Positions 23,787-34,189 of a DNA stretch of 64,000 nt are shown piece by piece; within the stretch, counting starts at the first letter, position 1; the number at the start of each line of letters is the position of its first letter. A model generated the notes under the pieces. The model saw only the letters and a list, made by a program, of their open reading frames with translations. It was not told the DNA's origin and ran no database searches. The stretch spans positions 484,205-548,204 of the forward strand of contig JXTC01000150.1 of assembly GCA_002914845.1 (NCBI GenBank), read 5' to 3'. The stretch is from Trema orientale. Taxonomy: Eukaryota; Streptophyta; Magnoliopsida; Rosales; Cannabaceae. A program made the translations under genes and the position numbers.

Positions 23787-23985
23787 GATGAAGTGGGTTG
23801 GCTCAAGAATACTCGCTACCTAGGATCTCGGTCCTAGATTCGAGTCACACCAGAGGTAGGCGTGAAAACCTATTATCCCTAATAGGGTAGGGTATTAGGG
23901 ATAAGGTGGAGATTGGGTAGTAATAGATATTTTTCTTTAATTTATAATAAGTGAATGTCATTAATTAAGCCTCATTTTAAAAAAT
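23787..23985 (+). mobile_element. tRNA-derived SINE, left palindrome arm
   Basis: Begins GATGAAGTGGGTTGGCTCAAG (box A-like TGGCTCAAGAA), has a box B-like GGTCCTAGATTCGAGTC, and ends in a tail CATTAATTAAGCCTCATTTT. The mirror copy is at 26422-26607. It lies in an intron of the PBF1-like pseudogene, so it was there before the arms separated. Confidence 0.65.
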
Positions 23986-23989
23986 ATAT

Positions 23990-24245
23990 ATATATAAGCG
24001 CAGAACAGAAGTGAGAAGGTCACGTACAGTGAAGGTCATTAGTTAAGCCCCACTTTTAAAAATATATATATATTTATATATAAGCGCAGAACAGAGGTGA
24101 GAAGGTCACATACATCTCAAACAGCTTTGAGTATTGGCTCACATTAGTTAAGCCCCACATTTAAAATATATAAATATATAAGCATAGAACAGAGGTGAGA
24201 AGGTCACATACATCTCAAACAGCTTTGAGTGTTGGCTCACAGGAT
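23990..24245. repeat. Tandem repeats of SINE tail plus exon end, left arm
   Basis: Successive units of roughly 100 bp each contain a (TA)n run, AGCGCAGAACAGAGGTGAGAA, GGTCACATACATCTCAAACA, the phrase CAGCTTTGAGT and then TTAGTTAAGCCCCAC. CTCAAACAGCTTTGAG is the 3' end of exon 2 of the pseudogene, so the repeat has copied exon sequence into the intron. Confidence 0.75.
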
Positions 24246-25064
24246 CGAAATCCGCCTCGATAATGTAGAAGTCCCTTCTGGAAATGGCAAGAATAGATCT
24301 AAAATATTTCATTTGATTAACAAAATTAAGCAAAAAAAAAAAAAAAAAAGAGAAGAAAAGAAACAAGAAATAAAGTAAGAGAAAGAACAAACTTAGTGAC
24401 TTATCCATTGGGAGGAGACGACAAGTACAGTAGTGCCTGAGGATTGGCCATGCTTAAGGAACTGAGAATAGAAAGAGGAGGCTGGGGAAAAAAAATGGGT
24501 TTTACTCTCTTTTTCCTTGGGGTTAAGGAACTAGAATATGAAGAGGAGGCTATCTTGGAGATGGACTAGTGATTTCAGATTGAGGGGTATTTATGTATTC
24601 ACATTTCGTCTTTTTTTTTCCTTCATTTTTCATTTATTTTTGTGTTATTTTTCTGTACAGATAATATGATCTCTACCTTTCTTTGGGTGTTTGGCGACAA
24701 GGCTGTGTCCAAACACTGAGTAACAATTTAAGGCTAGTGGATTATAAGAGCAGCTACTGGCTAGAGCTAAGTCTACCTAGATTGGGTTATGTTGTGTGTT
24801 AATCTATTGCTCTTTCAATTTGAAAATTAGTGCAAAAGACAGCTTAATTAGTAATGATAATGATAATACAAAATTAATGAATAATCACAAAGACGATTGT
24901 GCTATAGGACCACTCTCTAAAATCCAGATTTGGCTTTGTGGTTGTGTCACCTAGATTAAAATTGTCAGGCTAACATTTTGCCTAAATTTCACTACAAAGT
25001 TTGTGAATTGATCAACATTATGAGCTTGCACTTGTAAGGAAATTATAAAGATATATATATATAT

Positions 25065-25312
25065 GGTTGCCAATCCAGTAGGTATTTTTTTTATCTATAT
25101 ATAGGTATTTTTTTTTTTTAGCCGTTGGATCATCATCTAATGGTGATCCAATGACTATAATTAGGTGCATAAAAAGACGTGCATCATTAATGCTATTTCT
25201 CTCTCCTACTTTTTACAATAAATAAATGTGCATGATAAATTTTCATTGGCCAAAATGATACCTATGTATAGGTAAAAAAAAAAAAAAAAAAAAACCTACT
25301 GGATTGGCAACC
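25065..25312 (+). mobile_element. MITE at the exact palindrome centre
   Basis: A 248-bp element with matching inverted ends (GGTTGCCAATCCAGTAGGTA and its mirror ACCTACTGGATTGGCAACC). It has an internal hairpin (GTTGGATCATCATC with GGTGATCCAA) and (TA)n on both sides. It is the best-preserved copy in the window and makes up the entire spacer between the palindrome arms. Confidence 0.88.
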
Positions 25313-26154
25313 ATATATATATATATATATCTTTATAATTTCCTTATAAATGCAAGCTCATAATGTTGATCAATTCACAAACTTTGTAGTGAAATTTAGG
25401 CAAAATGTTAGCCTGACAATTTTAATCTAGGTGAGATAACCACAGAGCCAAATCTGGATTTTAGAGAATAGTCCTATAGCACAATCGTCTTTGTGATTAT
25501 TCATTAATTTTGTATTATCATTATTATTACTAATTAAGCTGTCTTTTGCACTAATTTCCAAATTGAAAGAGCAATAGATTAACACACAACATAACTCAAT
25601 CTACGTAGACTTAGCTCTAGCCAGTAGCTGCTCTTATAATCCACTAGCCTTAAATTGTTAATCAGTGTTTGGACACAGCCTTGTCACCAAACACCCAAAG
25701 AAGGGTAGAGATCATATTATCTGTACAGAAAAAAAATACAAAAATAAATGAAAAAAGAAAAAAAAAAAAGACGAAATATGAATACATAAATACCCCTCAA
25801 TCTGAAATCACTAGTCCATCTCCAAGACAGCCTCCTCTTTCTATTATCAGTTCCTTAAACCCCAAGGAAAAAGAGAGTAAAACTCATTTTTTTCCCCAGC
25901 CTCCTCTTTCGATTCTCAGTTCCTTAAGCATGGCCAATCCTCAGCCACTACCGTACTTGTCGTCTCCTCCCAATGGGTAAGTCACTAAGTTTGTTCTTTC
26001 TCTTACTTCATTTCTTGTTTCTTTTCTTCTCTCTCTCTCTCTCTTTTTTTTTTTTTTTTTTGCTTAATTTCGTTAATCAAATGAAACGTTTTAGATCTAT
26101 TCTTGCCATTGCCGGAAGGGACTTCTACGTTATCGCGGCAGATTTCGATCCTGT

Positions 26155-26410
26155 GAGTCAACACTCAAAGCTGTTTGAGATGTATGTAACATTCTCCTCT
26201 CTGTTCTGCGCTTATATATATATATTTTAAAATGTGGGGCTTAACTAATGTGAGCCAACACTCAAAGCTGTTTGAGATGTATGGACCTTCTCATCTCTGT
26301 TTAGCACTTATATATATATATATATATATATAATTTTTTTTAGAAGTGGGGTTTAACTAATGACCTTCACTGTATGTGACCTTCTCACCTCTGTCTGCGC
26401 TTATATATAT
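26155..26410. repeat. Tandem repeats of SINE tail plus exon end, right arm
   Basis: Mirror of the array at 23990-24245. The exon 2 end phrase CAACACTCAAAGCTGTTTGA occurs at about 26159 and again near 26257, separated by (TA)n and GGGGCTTAACTAATG. A further unit with GACCTTCACTGTATGTGACC follows near 26360. Confidence 0.7.
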
Positions 26411-26421
26411 ATATATAAGTA

Positions 26422-26607
26422 GGGCTTAACTAATAATCTTCACTTATTACAAATTAAAGAAAAATACATATTACTACCTAATCTCCACCTTATCTCTAGT
26501 ACCTTACCCCATTAGGGATAATAGGCTTTCACGCCTATCCCTGGTGTGACTCGTACCTAGGACTGAGATCTTAGGTAGTGGATGCTCTTGAGTCAACCCA
26601 CTTCGTC
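26422..26607 (-). mobile_element. tRNA-derived SINE, right palindrome arm
   Basis: Reverse-complement counterpart of the SINE at 23787-23985. It has the tail GGGCTTAACTAATAATCTTC at its left end and the box B region mirrored at TGTGACTCGTACCTAGGACT. It lies in the same intron position as its mirror. Confidence 0.65.
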
Positions 26608-28744
26608 AAAAAATAATGTTTGCGCTTATATATATATATATATAGAGTTTCACTTTTATCACATAAATCTTTATTTATTATACTAAGGTTTTATTATTGG
26701 AGCAAATCCGTTAGAAAAGGGGTTACTGGATTTACCTTCCCCTTTGATTTTTGATGTGTATTATATATATTTTTCCTCTGTATATTTATATTTTTTTTCC
26801 CTTTTTTTTTTGATTTTTATATATTTATTATACTTATGAAGATAATTACTCATAATTAATTAATCTGCTTCTTTTCGATAAAAGGATATTTTCTCTATTT
26901 GATTTATTTGAGTTTTGATATATATATATATAGATTATACGTGTATATAAAAGTAAATATATATATATAATATATGTGCCCTTGCTTTTTTATTTTTGAT
27001 ATATATATAGAGAGAGTATAATACCTCTTAATTTACTTTGAATGATTTGTATTTGTAAGTCAAAACAGTGCGTTTTGGCTTTCATTGGACATCAAGATGA
27101 TGTCAATATTTTGTAAAAATAAATAACTGTACAAAAGAAGGTACCTAAGCCACCTCTGTATTTGCCTAAGCCTTGTTTTTGTTTTTTTCATTTTTTTGTT
27201 TTTTGTTTTTTTTCCTAGTGTATTGCCTAAGCCTCATGTTTTCATGTATTGCCATGCACCTCTGTTAACGCACTTTTATATTCTGTGAAAAGCATTATGA
27301 ACTTGAACATGATAAGATAATGAGTTCCACTGCACTTCTTCACATGCTGACCAACACTCTGTACCTGAAACAACGGTTCGTCCATCACTCCTACCACATT
27401 TTTGGCTCTTTTGATGAGAAAGGTACTTAAGCTCTCTTCTACTGCATGATATGCAATGCAATGCTATGCTCTTTATTAGATTTAGATGTATTGACATTGT
27501 TTGAATTTTAGTAGGCTATCCATCTGTCTATATATGTGACCCTCTCAATTTCCACCAAAAGGTTGCATATGGCGCCAAAGGGTCAGGTGCTACTCATATC
27601 CTAGCTGTTTTGAATTTGTACTTAAGGTCTGCTGTCCTTCTTCCATTGCCTACTGCTCAGGTATACGCATATACATATTCCTACTCTGTCTTGATATATT
27701 TTTCCATAGTGTTAATGCATTTTTTCCATTTTCTTAAACACTAACACTGCCCACGAATTCAATTTTTGGCATTTTAGATTGCTGTTCCTACCCCAGTGGC
27801 ACAACATCCAGTCCCTACCCCAGTTGCCCAGTGGAACAGCATGCAATCCCTGCCTCGGTGGAATAGCATCCAATCCCTACCCCAGTGCCACAATATCCAA
27901 TCCCTGCTCCAGTGGAACAGCATCCAATCCCTGAGGAGGTATATGCTTGACCTCAAGTTTATTTTATCCTTAATTATTTGTTCGTAGCTTCTTCCAGAGC
28001 TTGTCATTCTTGTTGAGTTATATACTGATCTTAAATGCTTAACCATTGTAATTCATAAATTTCCTTTGGTTATAGGATGCTGCTATAGGTCCATTTACAG
28101 TTGGTTCAGATGGTGTCACTACCACCCTTACTCTAATGGCAGCAATTAGATTGGTGCAAGTAGCTTTTGCGGCCACCTTTCAAGGAGATATTCGCACTGT
28201 AAGTTGGCCTGTTTTCCCCTTCTTTTTTTCTGGTTGAAGTTCCTTAAAAGTTAAAACTTCATCTTTGCTGTGTGTGATTTGCAGCGAGACACAATTCAGA
28301 TCTTCGTGGTTACACAGGGTTGGATTCACAGTCAAGCTTTGTGAAGAGTGAAACTTTCGTGGAACATTTTATGGAATGACTGAGACTTGCAGATAACATT
28401 TTGAGAATACTCCGTCTAGCAATTTACTTCGTATTGGCATTATGTTATGTTTTCTAATCCATATTGGGAAATCTCATATAGAGATTAGAAGTATTTCATT
28501 AGCTAGCAACCTTATAGTTATAGACTATGATGAGGATTCTATGGAACGGCAAAAAGACTTTGTTACTTGAGAATGCAGATAGCTTTATTGGTTGGATTTT
28601 ATTTTGTGGAGTTCTTTTTTGCTTCTCCGATTTCCTACTTTCAACTGTTTTTTACCAGTCCTTTGTTTTGAAGTCATTTCAGTTGTTTATATTGTCGTGT
28701 TTTAGCACTGATATTTTGTCATTTCAACATAACATCAGAATATT

Positions 28745-28990
28745 CTTGTTGAGAATTTGTTAGGAGTTTGTTAGGATATTTTGATGACCTGTATTTTAGT
28801 TGACCCTTTTTGGGATCTTTGCTATATCTATGCTCTGTATCGTCATTTTTACGGTGAATGAGAATGTCCTCTTCTATTCCAGTATTTTGTAATATGGTAT
28901 CAGAGATTTTCCCTTTTCCAGCTCTTTCCTTTTTCTAAACCATGCCTCATGGTGGCCTGAATAACAACGCTCATCACTTCCAACCATTGA
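28745..28990 (+). mobile_element. Copia LTR, primer-binding site and gag start fragment
   Basis: A short LTR-like stretch begins TGTTGAGAATTTGTTAGGAG. It leads to the primer-binding site TGGTATCAGAG near 28895, complementary to initiator tRNA-Met as in many plant copia elements. The gag start follows, reading MPHGGLNNNAHHFQPLTR at about 28943-28996. The left palindrome arm carries the gag of the same element but not this LTR and leader. Confidence 0.75.
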
Positions 28991-30054
28991 CCAGAATACC
29001 TATATATATATAAGGGTGAAATTGCATGTTCCCAAACTGGATGAATGCATAGAAAGAGCCCAAGTTCCAGGGGTAGTGGATTACGGCCTAACCACTCATA
29101 CACCAAGCACCTGAACAAAACTTGACCTTCAATAGGTGATCGCGGTTGTCGCATGTTATGGACAAAACACTAATACATAATCAATATATAACCCTGTACT
29201 ATAAACAACCTCGTAATTATGCTACCAATTTTTATCAACTAATGTGATTTATATGACACACATGAGATAATTGGACTACTGAAATTAATGCTAGTTTTTT
29301 ATTTTCTTAATGTCAATAAATGATATTAGAGATGAACTTTATGCATTACACAAAATTTAGTATAAGAGTCGATATGAATGTGGATTTAGTATAAGAGTAG
29401 AAAAATGAAGGTGGATTTAGTATTTCACTATATGATAAGTGCTAAAACTACGTCTATTTTTCTATTTCACTACTTGAAATGTGGTTTACAATTCCTATTT
29501 CGTTACTTGACTTTTGAATTTCATCCTATCATCTTATATTATTAAAGTATTAGATATTTTAGTAGATTCTACATTTCAAGCACAATGAGAGGGGAAAATT
29601 TTGAAAAAAAAAAAAAAACATTGTGATAAAGGATTATTAGTAATTGCTTTCCCAATTATATATAGCAGATCTCTGGCCGTACCATACCTAATTAAGAGAA
29701 CAAAATGTAAGCTTTTTTGTTATTAAATACAATTCGCATGTTTAGAATTGTTATCGAGCTCAATAACAATTTCCGACATTCGTTTTCCCATACATATATA
29801 TTGATTATTTATTGAATACCTTGTAATATTTGTTGTGCGAATTGTGGGCATTCTACATACTACACTTACCAAAATTTTTTGACTCCTTAATTATTTGTTG
29901 GGTAGCTCTATTACTACATTTTTTTTCCCTATCTCTCACACCTTTAGATGTTAGACCGTCATCTAAATTAGAAATTTTTAAATACTTCTATTTTCCACTC
30001 ATTTTTGGGCCTTTAAATTCCAAAATTAACCCTTAACAATATAATGGAACAATT
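28991..30054. other. Unassigned AT-rich spacer
   Basis: About 29000-29155 is less AT-rich and open on the minus strand for 84 codons, but I recognise no family in it. The rest is AT-rich, with no gene seen. Confidence 0.4.
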
Positions 30055-30074
30055 TACTCTAATAAGCCACCATT

Positions 30075-30214
30075 TTTTTTTTAAAAGGTGGGACTTAACT
30101 AATGACCACCACTTACTACAAATTTAAAGGAAAATAACACAAACTCTACCAAGGTTTGAATCCCTAACCCCCCAAGCTCACACACACATCCCTTAAGTCT
30201 TGGACCAACTGAGC
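30075..30214 (-). mobile_element. SINE with 20-bp target-site duplication
   Basis: On the minus strand it starts GTAGCTCAGTTGGTCCAAGA (tRNA box A) and has a box B-like GGATTCAAACCTT. It ends GTCATTAGTTAAGTCCCACC followed by A-rich sequence. It is flanked by identical 20-bp copies of TACTCTAATAAGCCACCATT at 30055-30074 and 30215-30234. The long perfect duplication is the mark of LINE-machinery insertion and suggests recent arrival. The tail resembles the SINE tails in the palindrome. Confidence 0.88.
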
Positions 30215-30234
30215 TACTCTAATAAGCCACCATT

Positions 30235-32159
30235 ATTCTCATTCTCAGCAAAGATTAATTTGGAAAACTTCTCTTATTTCTATAGATACAACATATTTGA
30301 TTGAAATTTGTTTTTCATGAAAGAAAATAATGTACGATATATGAAGCCACGAAAATGTATTATATATCTTGATATTTGTATTGAAAATAGGTTTATGTTA
30401 AAATTTTCCCTTTTTATGTCAGAAAATTAAGAATAATTAAGGAAATGAAAGTCGTTGGACATATTGAAATCTCTTGATCATATGTGTTGTAGACTACAAA
30501 TGACCTAATATGAAATATCTGCATCCTCCTATTTTTATTCACATATAAANTCTTTTTTTTTTTAAAAAATAAATAAATATATGCATTGTATAATGTTTTT
30601 CGGTTTGAAGGGATTGAATTATAGCTAATGGATCAAAGGTATTATATAATAAGTAACATACCATATTCAATCTACATAGTATATGCTGCTAATAGGTATA
30701 TTATTTTTGTTAGACATACTAATTTAATTCGTGCATTATTAAACGTTTTAGTTTTTCTTAAAATCTCATTAAGAAATTTCATATATTTAGTCAAATATTT
30801 GTGAATTTTTTCAAAACTTTCCGCCAGTATCGTTATTTTCGAAAAAATAATTGGGTACCGATATTTTCATCATTGATTAATGTAAGAGTTGATGACAGGT
30901 GGTTAGTTTGGGGTTCACCACACTTGATGATAATCGAATGACAAATACCCCACTGTACTACATGTAAAAACCTTCGTTAAACTTTCTCCATAAATGTTTT
31001 ACCTCCAATCCAATCTAATCCGTCTTTTTTTTTGGGCTACTAGTTCGGATTTTTATTTATTCAAATTTTTATTAAAATTTTTATTCATCAATCGAACAAG
31101 ATAATGATAAAGTTTCACCATTCGAGAGTTTAGTGAAGATGTTTAGTATGGAATCTAAACCATTATCATCCCAATGGATTGCTGTAAGAGAGATCGTAAT
31201 TCTAAATCTCATATATGAATATTTGTAAAGTATATTATATATACATATCATATATGTAAAGATACAGATTTTTTTAATCTTACAGATCCTTGTCTCGCAA
31301 ATCCAAACCAAAGGTACTGTTCAATTCTAGCATCATGCGTTTAAATCAAATTATTTTTTTGTTCTTCGTCTTTTTTGCTAAACCACGTCTGTTTATTTTA
31401 GGATTTAACTTTTTATTTTTTGGGGAAATCTATCGATTTTTTTTTTTTTTTTTTTACGGGTAATCAATCGGAAAAGTTGGTTATCATTGTTGATTGAAGA
31501 TTCTCTATAGTTATTTTCATCAAAGAGGAAATGTAAACACTACTTTATATATGAAAGCAAAAATTAAATCAAGATATTTGTTTTACTATGTTGTTTTTAA
31601 AATTCATTTTTTTAATTAAGGGTATATTTGTAATTTTTTATTTATTCTTTCATAAAAGGAAGTGCATTAGCATCACTTGGGGTGCCATAATTGATGAGAT
31701 ACACAAGGGATGACTATTTTAGGAATGATTTAGGGTGCCAATATTAAACATACTATTATTCAAGTTTTTAATGGGATTACTTTAGATTAAGGGTACTTTT
31801 ATGCTTTTTGGTGTGCAAATATAACCTCCCTTAATATTAACAGTCACTAGTGAGAGGAGCTAGAGGTGATTAAAAAAAAGGTTGTAATAGGATAAATTAA
31901 TTTTTTTCTCAAAGGAAAAAGGAATAAATTAATGGAGTAATGGAATGATATAATTACTTTTGGATGTTTTTGTCATTTCATCTAAGGACGTCTAAGTAAT
32001 AAAATTTAGGGGAGTTATATTTGCACTCGGAGAGCTATTTGCACTCCCAACTAATATAAAAGCATCTTGTTAGTAGGATAAAATGACTAAAATGAATAAT
32101 TTAGAAAACAAAAAAGATAAAGGCACCCTTATCCTCTCTCTCACTTAATTTTCCAGTAG
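30235..32159. other. AT-rich spacer
   Basis: Contains one unknown base (30550), many homopolymer runs and one small TIR element (31813-32026). I see no coding sequence with recognisable similarity. Confidence 0.45.
31813..32026. mobile_element. Small TIR element (MITE-like)
   Basis: The left end GTGCAAATATAACCTCCCTTA is mirrored by the right end, whose reverse complement reads GTGCAAATATAACTCCCCTAA. The body is 214 bp, AT-rich and non-coding. No clear target duplication is visible, so the true ends may lie a few bases out. Confidence 0.55.
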
Positions 32160-32164
32160 CCACT

Positions 32165-33693
32165 TGATAACTCTATGAAAAGAGTTATTTATGGTCTTTT
32201 ACTTGTATATTTTGTGTGTTTTTGAGTATTTCTAGTTTAATTTAGGCTATTTTATAGTTAATTTGATTTTTAGTATTTAGATTTAATTTTATTTAATTTT
32301 TTTAGATTTAGGTATTTAATTTAATTTAGTTTAGTTTAGGATAATTTAATTTGATTTAATTAAATGCGGAATTAATTTATTTAGATAATGATTTGTTTAT
32401 TTTATTTTAACATGATTTAGTTTTAATTATATTTTGACTTAGATTAAATAAAAGAAAGAAAGAAAAGAAGAAAAAAAAATTGGAAATAAAGAGCTCCAAA
32501 CGCGCGCGAGGGGGAGTAGACTTCCATGCATAATTCGAGCCATCCGATCGAGCCCCAGGTGCTCAGATGGGCACGTGCATCCCACGCGCGAGCTCAAGCG
32601 AGTGGAGACAGGGGAACAGCTATGGGCCCGCGAGTTGCAGATGCTGCCAGCCGTGCCGGATCCCGTGCTTTGCTAATCACGTACACCCGGTACTCTATCC
32701 ATTCAATGTCTACTATGTCAGCAACGCAAGTCAACCGTTTTAAACGTCCAATCAAGTGCGAGTTTAGTGCCGATTTCATGTGTTTCATCCGCACTGGATT
32801 ACACCTCAGAGCTCAGAAACGTGAAGGAAGAGGAAGAGAGAGAAAGAGAGGAAGGAGAATTGTGAGAGATTTACACATCACTCAGCCAATCAGAAGCCAC
32901 CTTTAGAAGCGTGGAAACTTGTACAACACTTCAATTTCAGCTATAAATAGCCAGAACGTGAGGAGAAAAAAGAGATACCAATTTTGAGAGAGAAAACTCT
33001 ACTTTTTCTAGAGAGAGAGTGTGAGATGAGTGCGAGGTTAGGCTAGTTTTTAGAGAGGCTAGAGAGATGATCTTAATTCTGTAGTTTTTCTGTTTTCTAG
33101 CTTTGATTCCTGAGAGTGTTTTAACGCTTATATATTTAGTTTATTAAATTCTTCAATATTTTTAGTTTCAATATATTATTTTCTAGTTTCTCATATAAAT
33201 TCAGTCATACTTTCTTTATGTGGTGATTTAAACTAGATTATAATTATATTTGTTTTATTATTTGATCTTTTATTGCAGTATTGTCTCTGTGAATACTGTG
33301 ATATATTGTCGATCTTAAATAACTAGTAAGATAAATTATTTTAGTGTTAATTGGAAGAGCTTCTCATATTGAATACTTTAGATTAATATTTGTTCGTAAT
33401 TGCTATATTTTCCGGTTATGTATTTGGGATGTGAAACATATAATTGAGTAATATATAGGGATCAAAGTTGGTAACAGTTAAACGAACAATTAAGTGAATC
33501 TTGAAGCCTTGATTTTCTCATATTGGTATTTTCATTTATTATTTCTGTGATTATTTTAATTTATTTCTTTGTTAATTTTTATTTTCAATTTTTCTTTTTA
33601 TTTTTCGTTACCTTTTATTGTGATTTATTTTTCTGTGGGATCGACATCTTAATCTATACTGCGATAGCCGCTAGTATATTTTGAGCATAGACA
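32165..33693 (+). mobile_element. Solo LTR, 1.53 kb, target duplication CCACT
   Basis: Begins TGATAACTCTATGAAAAGAG and ends TTGAGCATAGACA (TG...CA). It is flanked by CCACT at 32160-32164 and 33694-33698. A TATA box CTATAAATAG at 32941 with a GA-rich region upstream fits a U3-R boundary in mid-LTR. No polyprotein, primer site or second LTR lies beside it, so it is a solo LTR left by LTR-LTR recombination. The superfamily cannot be fixed; length and end structure suggest Ty3/gypsy. A GC-rich stretch (32500-32820) is open for 126 codons but shows no known domain. Confidence 0.85.
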
Positions 33694-33698
33694 CCACT

Positions 33699-34189
33699 CT
33701 TATCCTAATTTTTCTTACACGTTTTACAATTCTTTTGTTATGCACAATCCATCTCCTTCTCTCTTCTTCATTATTGATCTCTTCAGAGAATTAAACTAAA
33801 TCAAAGCATTAAAAGAGAGATCAAGAGAACTTAATGGAGTAAATATAAAAAGTAGAATAAAATCTTAAAATCTGAATAAATGACTCTGGTCTTGCATTTG
33901 TGAAAATTCATAATTTATTTTAGAAAATTTTAGAAACTTCAACTCTTAAAAAAAAAACGACAACTAGTTTCAAAAAAGACAGCTTCTATAAAAGTTTGTA
34001 AAAATAATCTAAATTGTAAATTCCCACAGTTTTATGATCACCATTAGACATAGATTATTGATAATATTCATAAAACATATATATGCATCACCATCATCAT
34101 CACATGTATGCATACTAAGTAATACAGGCTAAATCCAAAGTATAAGCCTTAAATATTGTTACAAATCCAAAATAAGAGTTACTAAGTAG
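33699..34189. other. Spacer; 5' boundary of next LTR unresolved
   Basis: AT-rich sequence without genes. It may include the degraded start of the LTR that is recognisable from about 34190. Confidence 0.35.

Larger units (their letters stand above)
22170..24451 (-). pseudogene. 20S proteasome beta-6 (PBF1-like) pseudogene, left arm
   Basis: Minus-strand exons read MANPQALLYLSSPPNG; an exon with the first strands of a beta subunit (ILAISRRDFYIIEADFDP, against the family's CVAIAG.DY.VIAAD); MSKQCVLASIGHQVDVKILQ; MSFTALLHMLTNILYLKQWF; YGAKGSGGTHILAILKLYLR; then a tandem-repeat exon and AIGAFAVGPDGVTTTLTPMA. Introns are kept, so it is not a processed copy. Breaks: the repeat exon ends in an in-frame TGA before its donor, the donor after the exon ending at 22170 reads ATAAGT instead of GTAAGT, and the last exon is deleted. 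Catalysis is not expected, since beta-6 subunits are structural. Confidence 0.8.
25930..28344 (+). pseudogene. 20S proteasome beta-6 (PBF1-like) pseudogene, right arm
   Basis: Plus-strand mirror of the copy at 22170-24451. Exon 1 is 25930-25976 (MANPQPLPYLSSPPNG) and exon 2 is 26095-26181 (SILAIAGRDFYVIAADFDP). Further exons lie near 27050, 27290, 27520, 27778-27940 and 28070-28200, and the last is 28285-28344 (RDTIQIFVVTQGWIHSQAL then TGA). This final exon is missing from the left arm. Breaks: the exon near 27057 has two C-to-T changes giving TAA codons where the left arm reads CAA, and its acceptor has shifted (TAAG against TAGG). The repeat exon has lost the left arm's frame. It keeps the consensus donor GTAAGT (from 28201) that the left arm lost. 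Confidence 0.8.
22105..28990. repeat. Large imperfect palindrome centred on a MITE
   Basis: The left arm (about 22105-25064) is the reverse complement of the right arm (about 25313-28990). Matching landmarks include the ends at 22306-22320 and 28035-28065, CTAGAGCTAAGTCTAC near 24760 and its mirror near 25605, and AAATTATAAAGATATATAT beside the centre on both sides. The right arm has about 720 bases (28211-28930) with no left counterpart. A MITE at 25065-25312 is the whole spacer. Both arms carry the same pseudogene, SINE and copia start. Confidence 0.9.

Noticed and set aside
25930..28344. Functional PBF1 proteasome gene
   Set aside because: TAA codons near 27115, the shifted acceptor and the frame loss in the repeat exon argue for a pseudogene.
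30175..30220. Possible tRNA gene (GTAGCTCAGTTGG box A on the minus strand)
   Set aside because: There is no cloverleaf or acceptor stem, and the segment continues into a SINE body and tail with a 20-bp target duplication.
32526..32906. 126-codon open frame in a GC-rich block
   Set aside because: It lies inside the solo LTR bounded by CCACT duplications, has no recognisable domain, and is open on both strands because of GC-rich composition.
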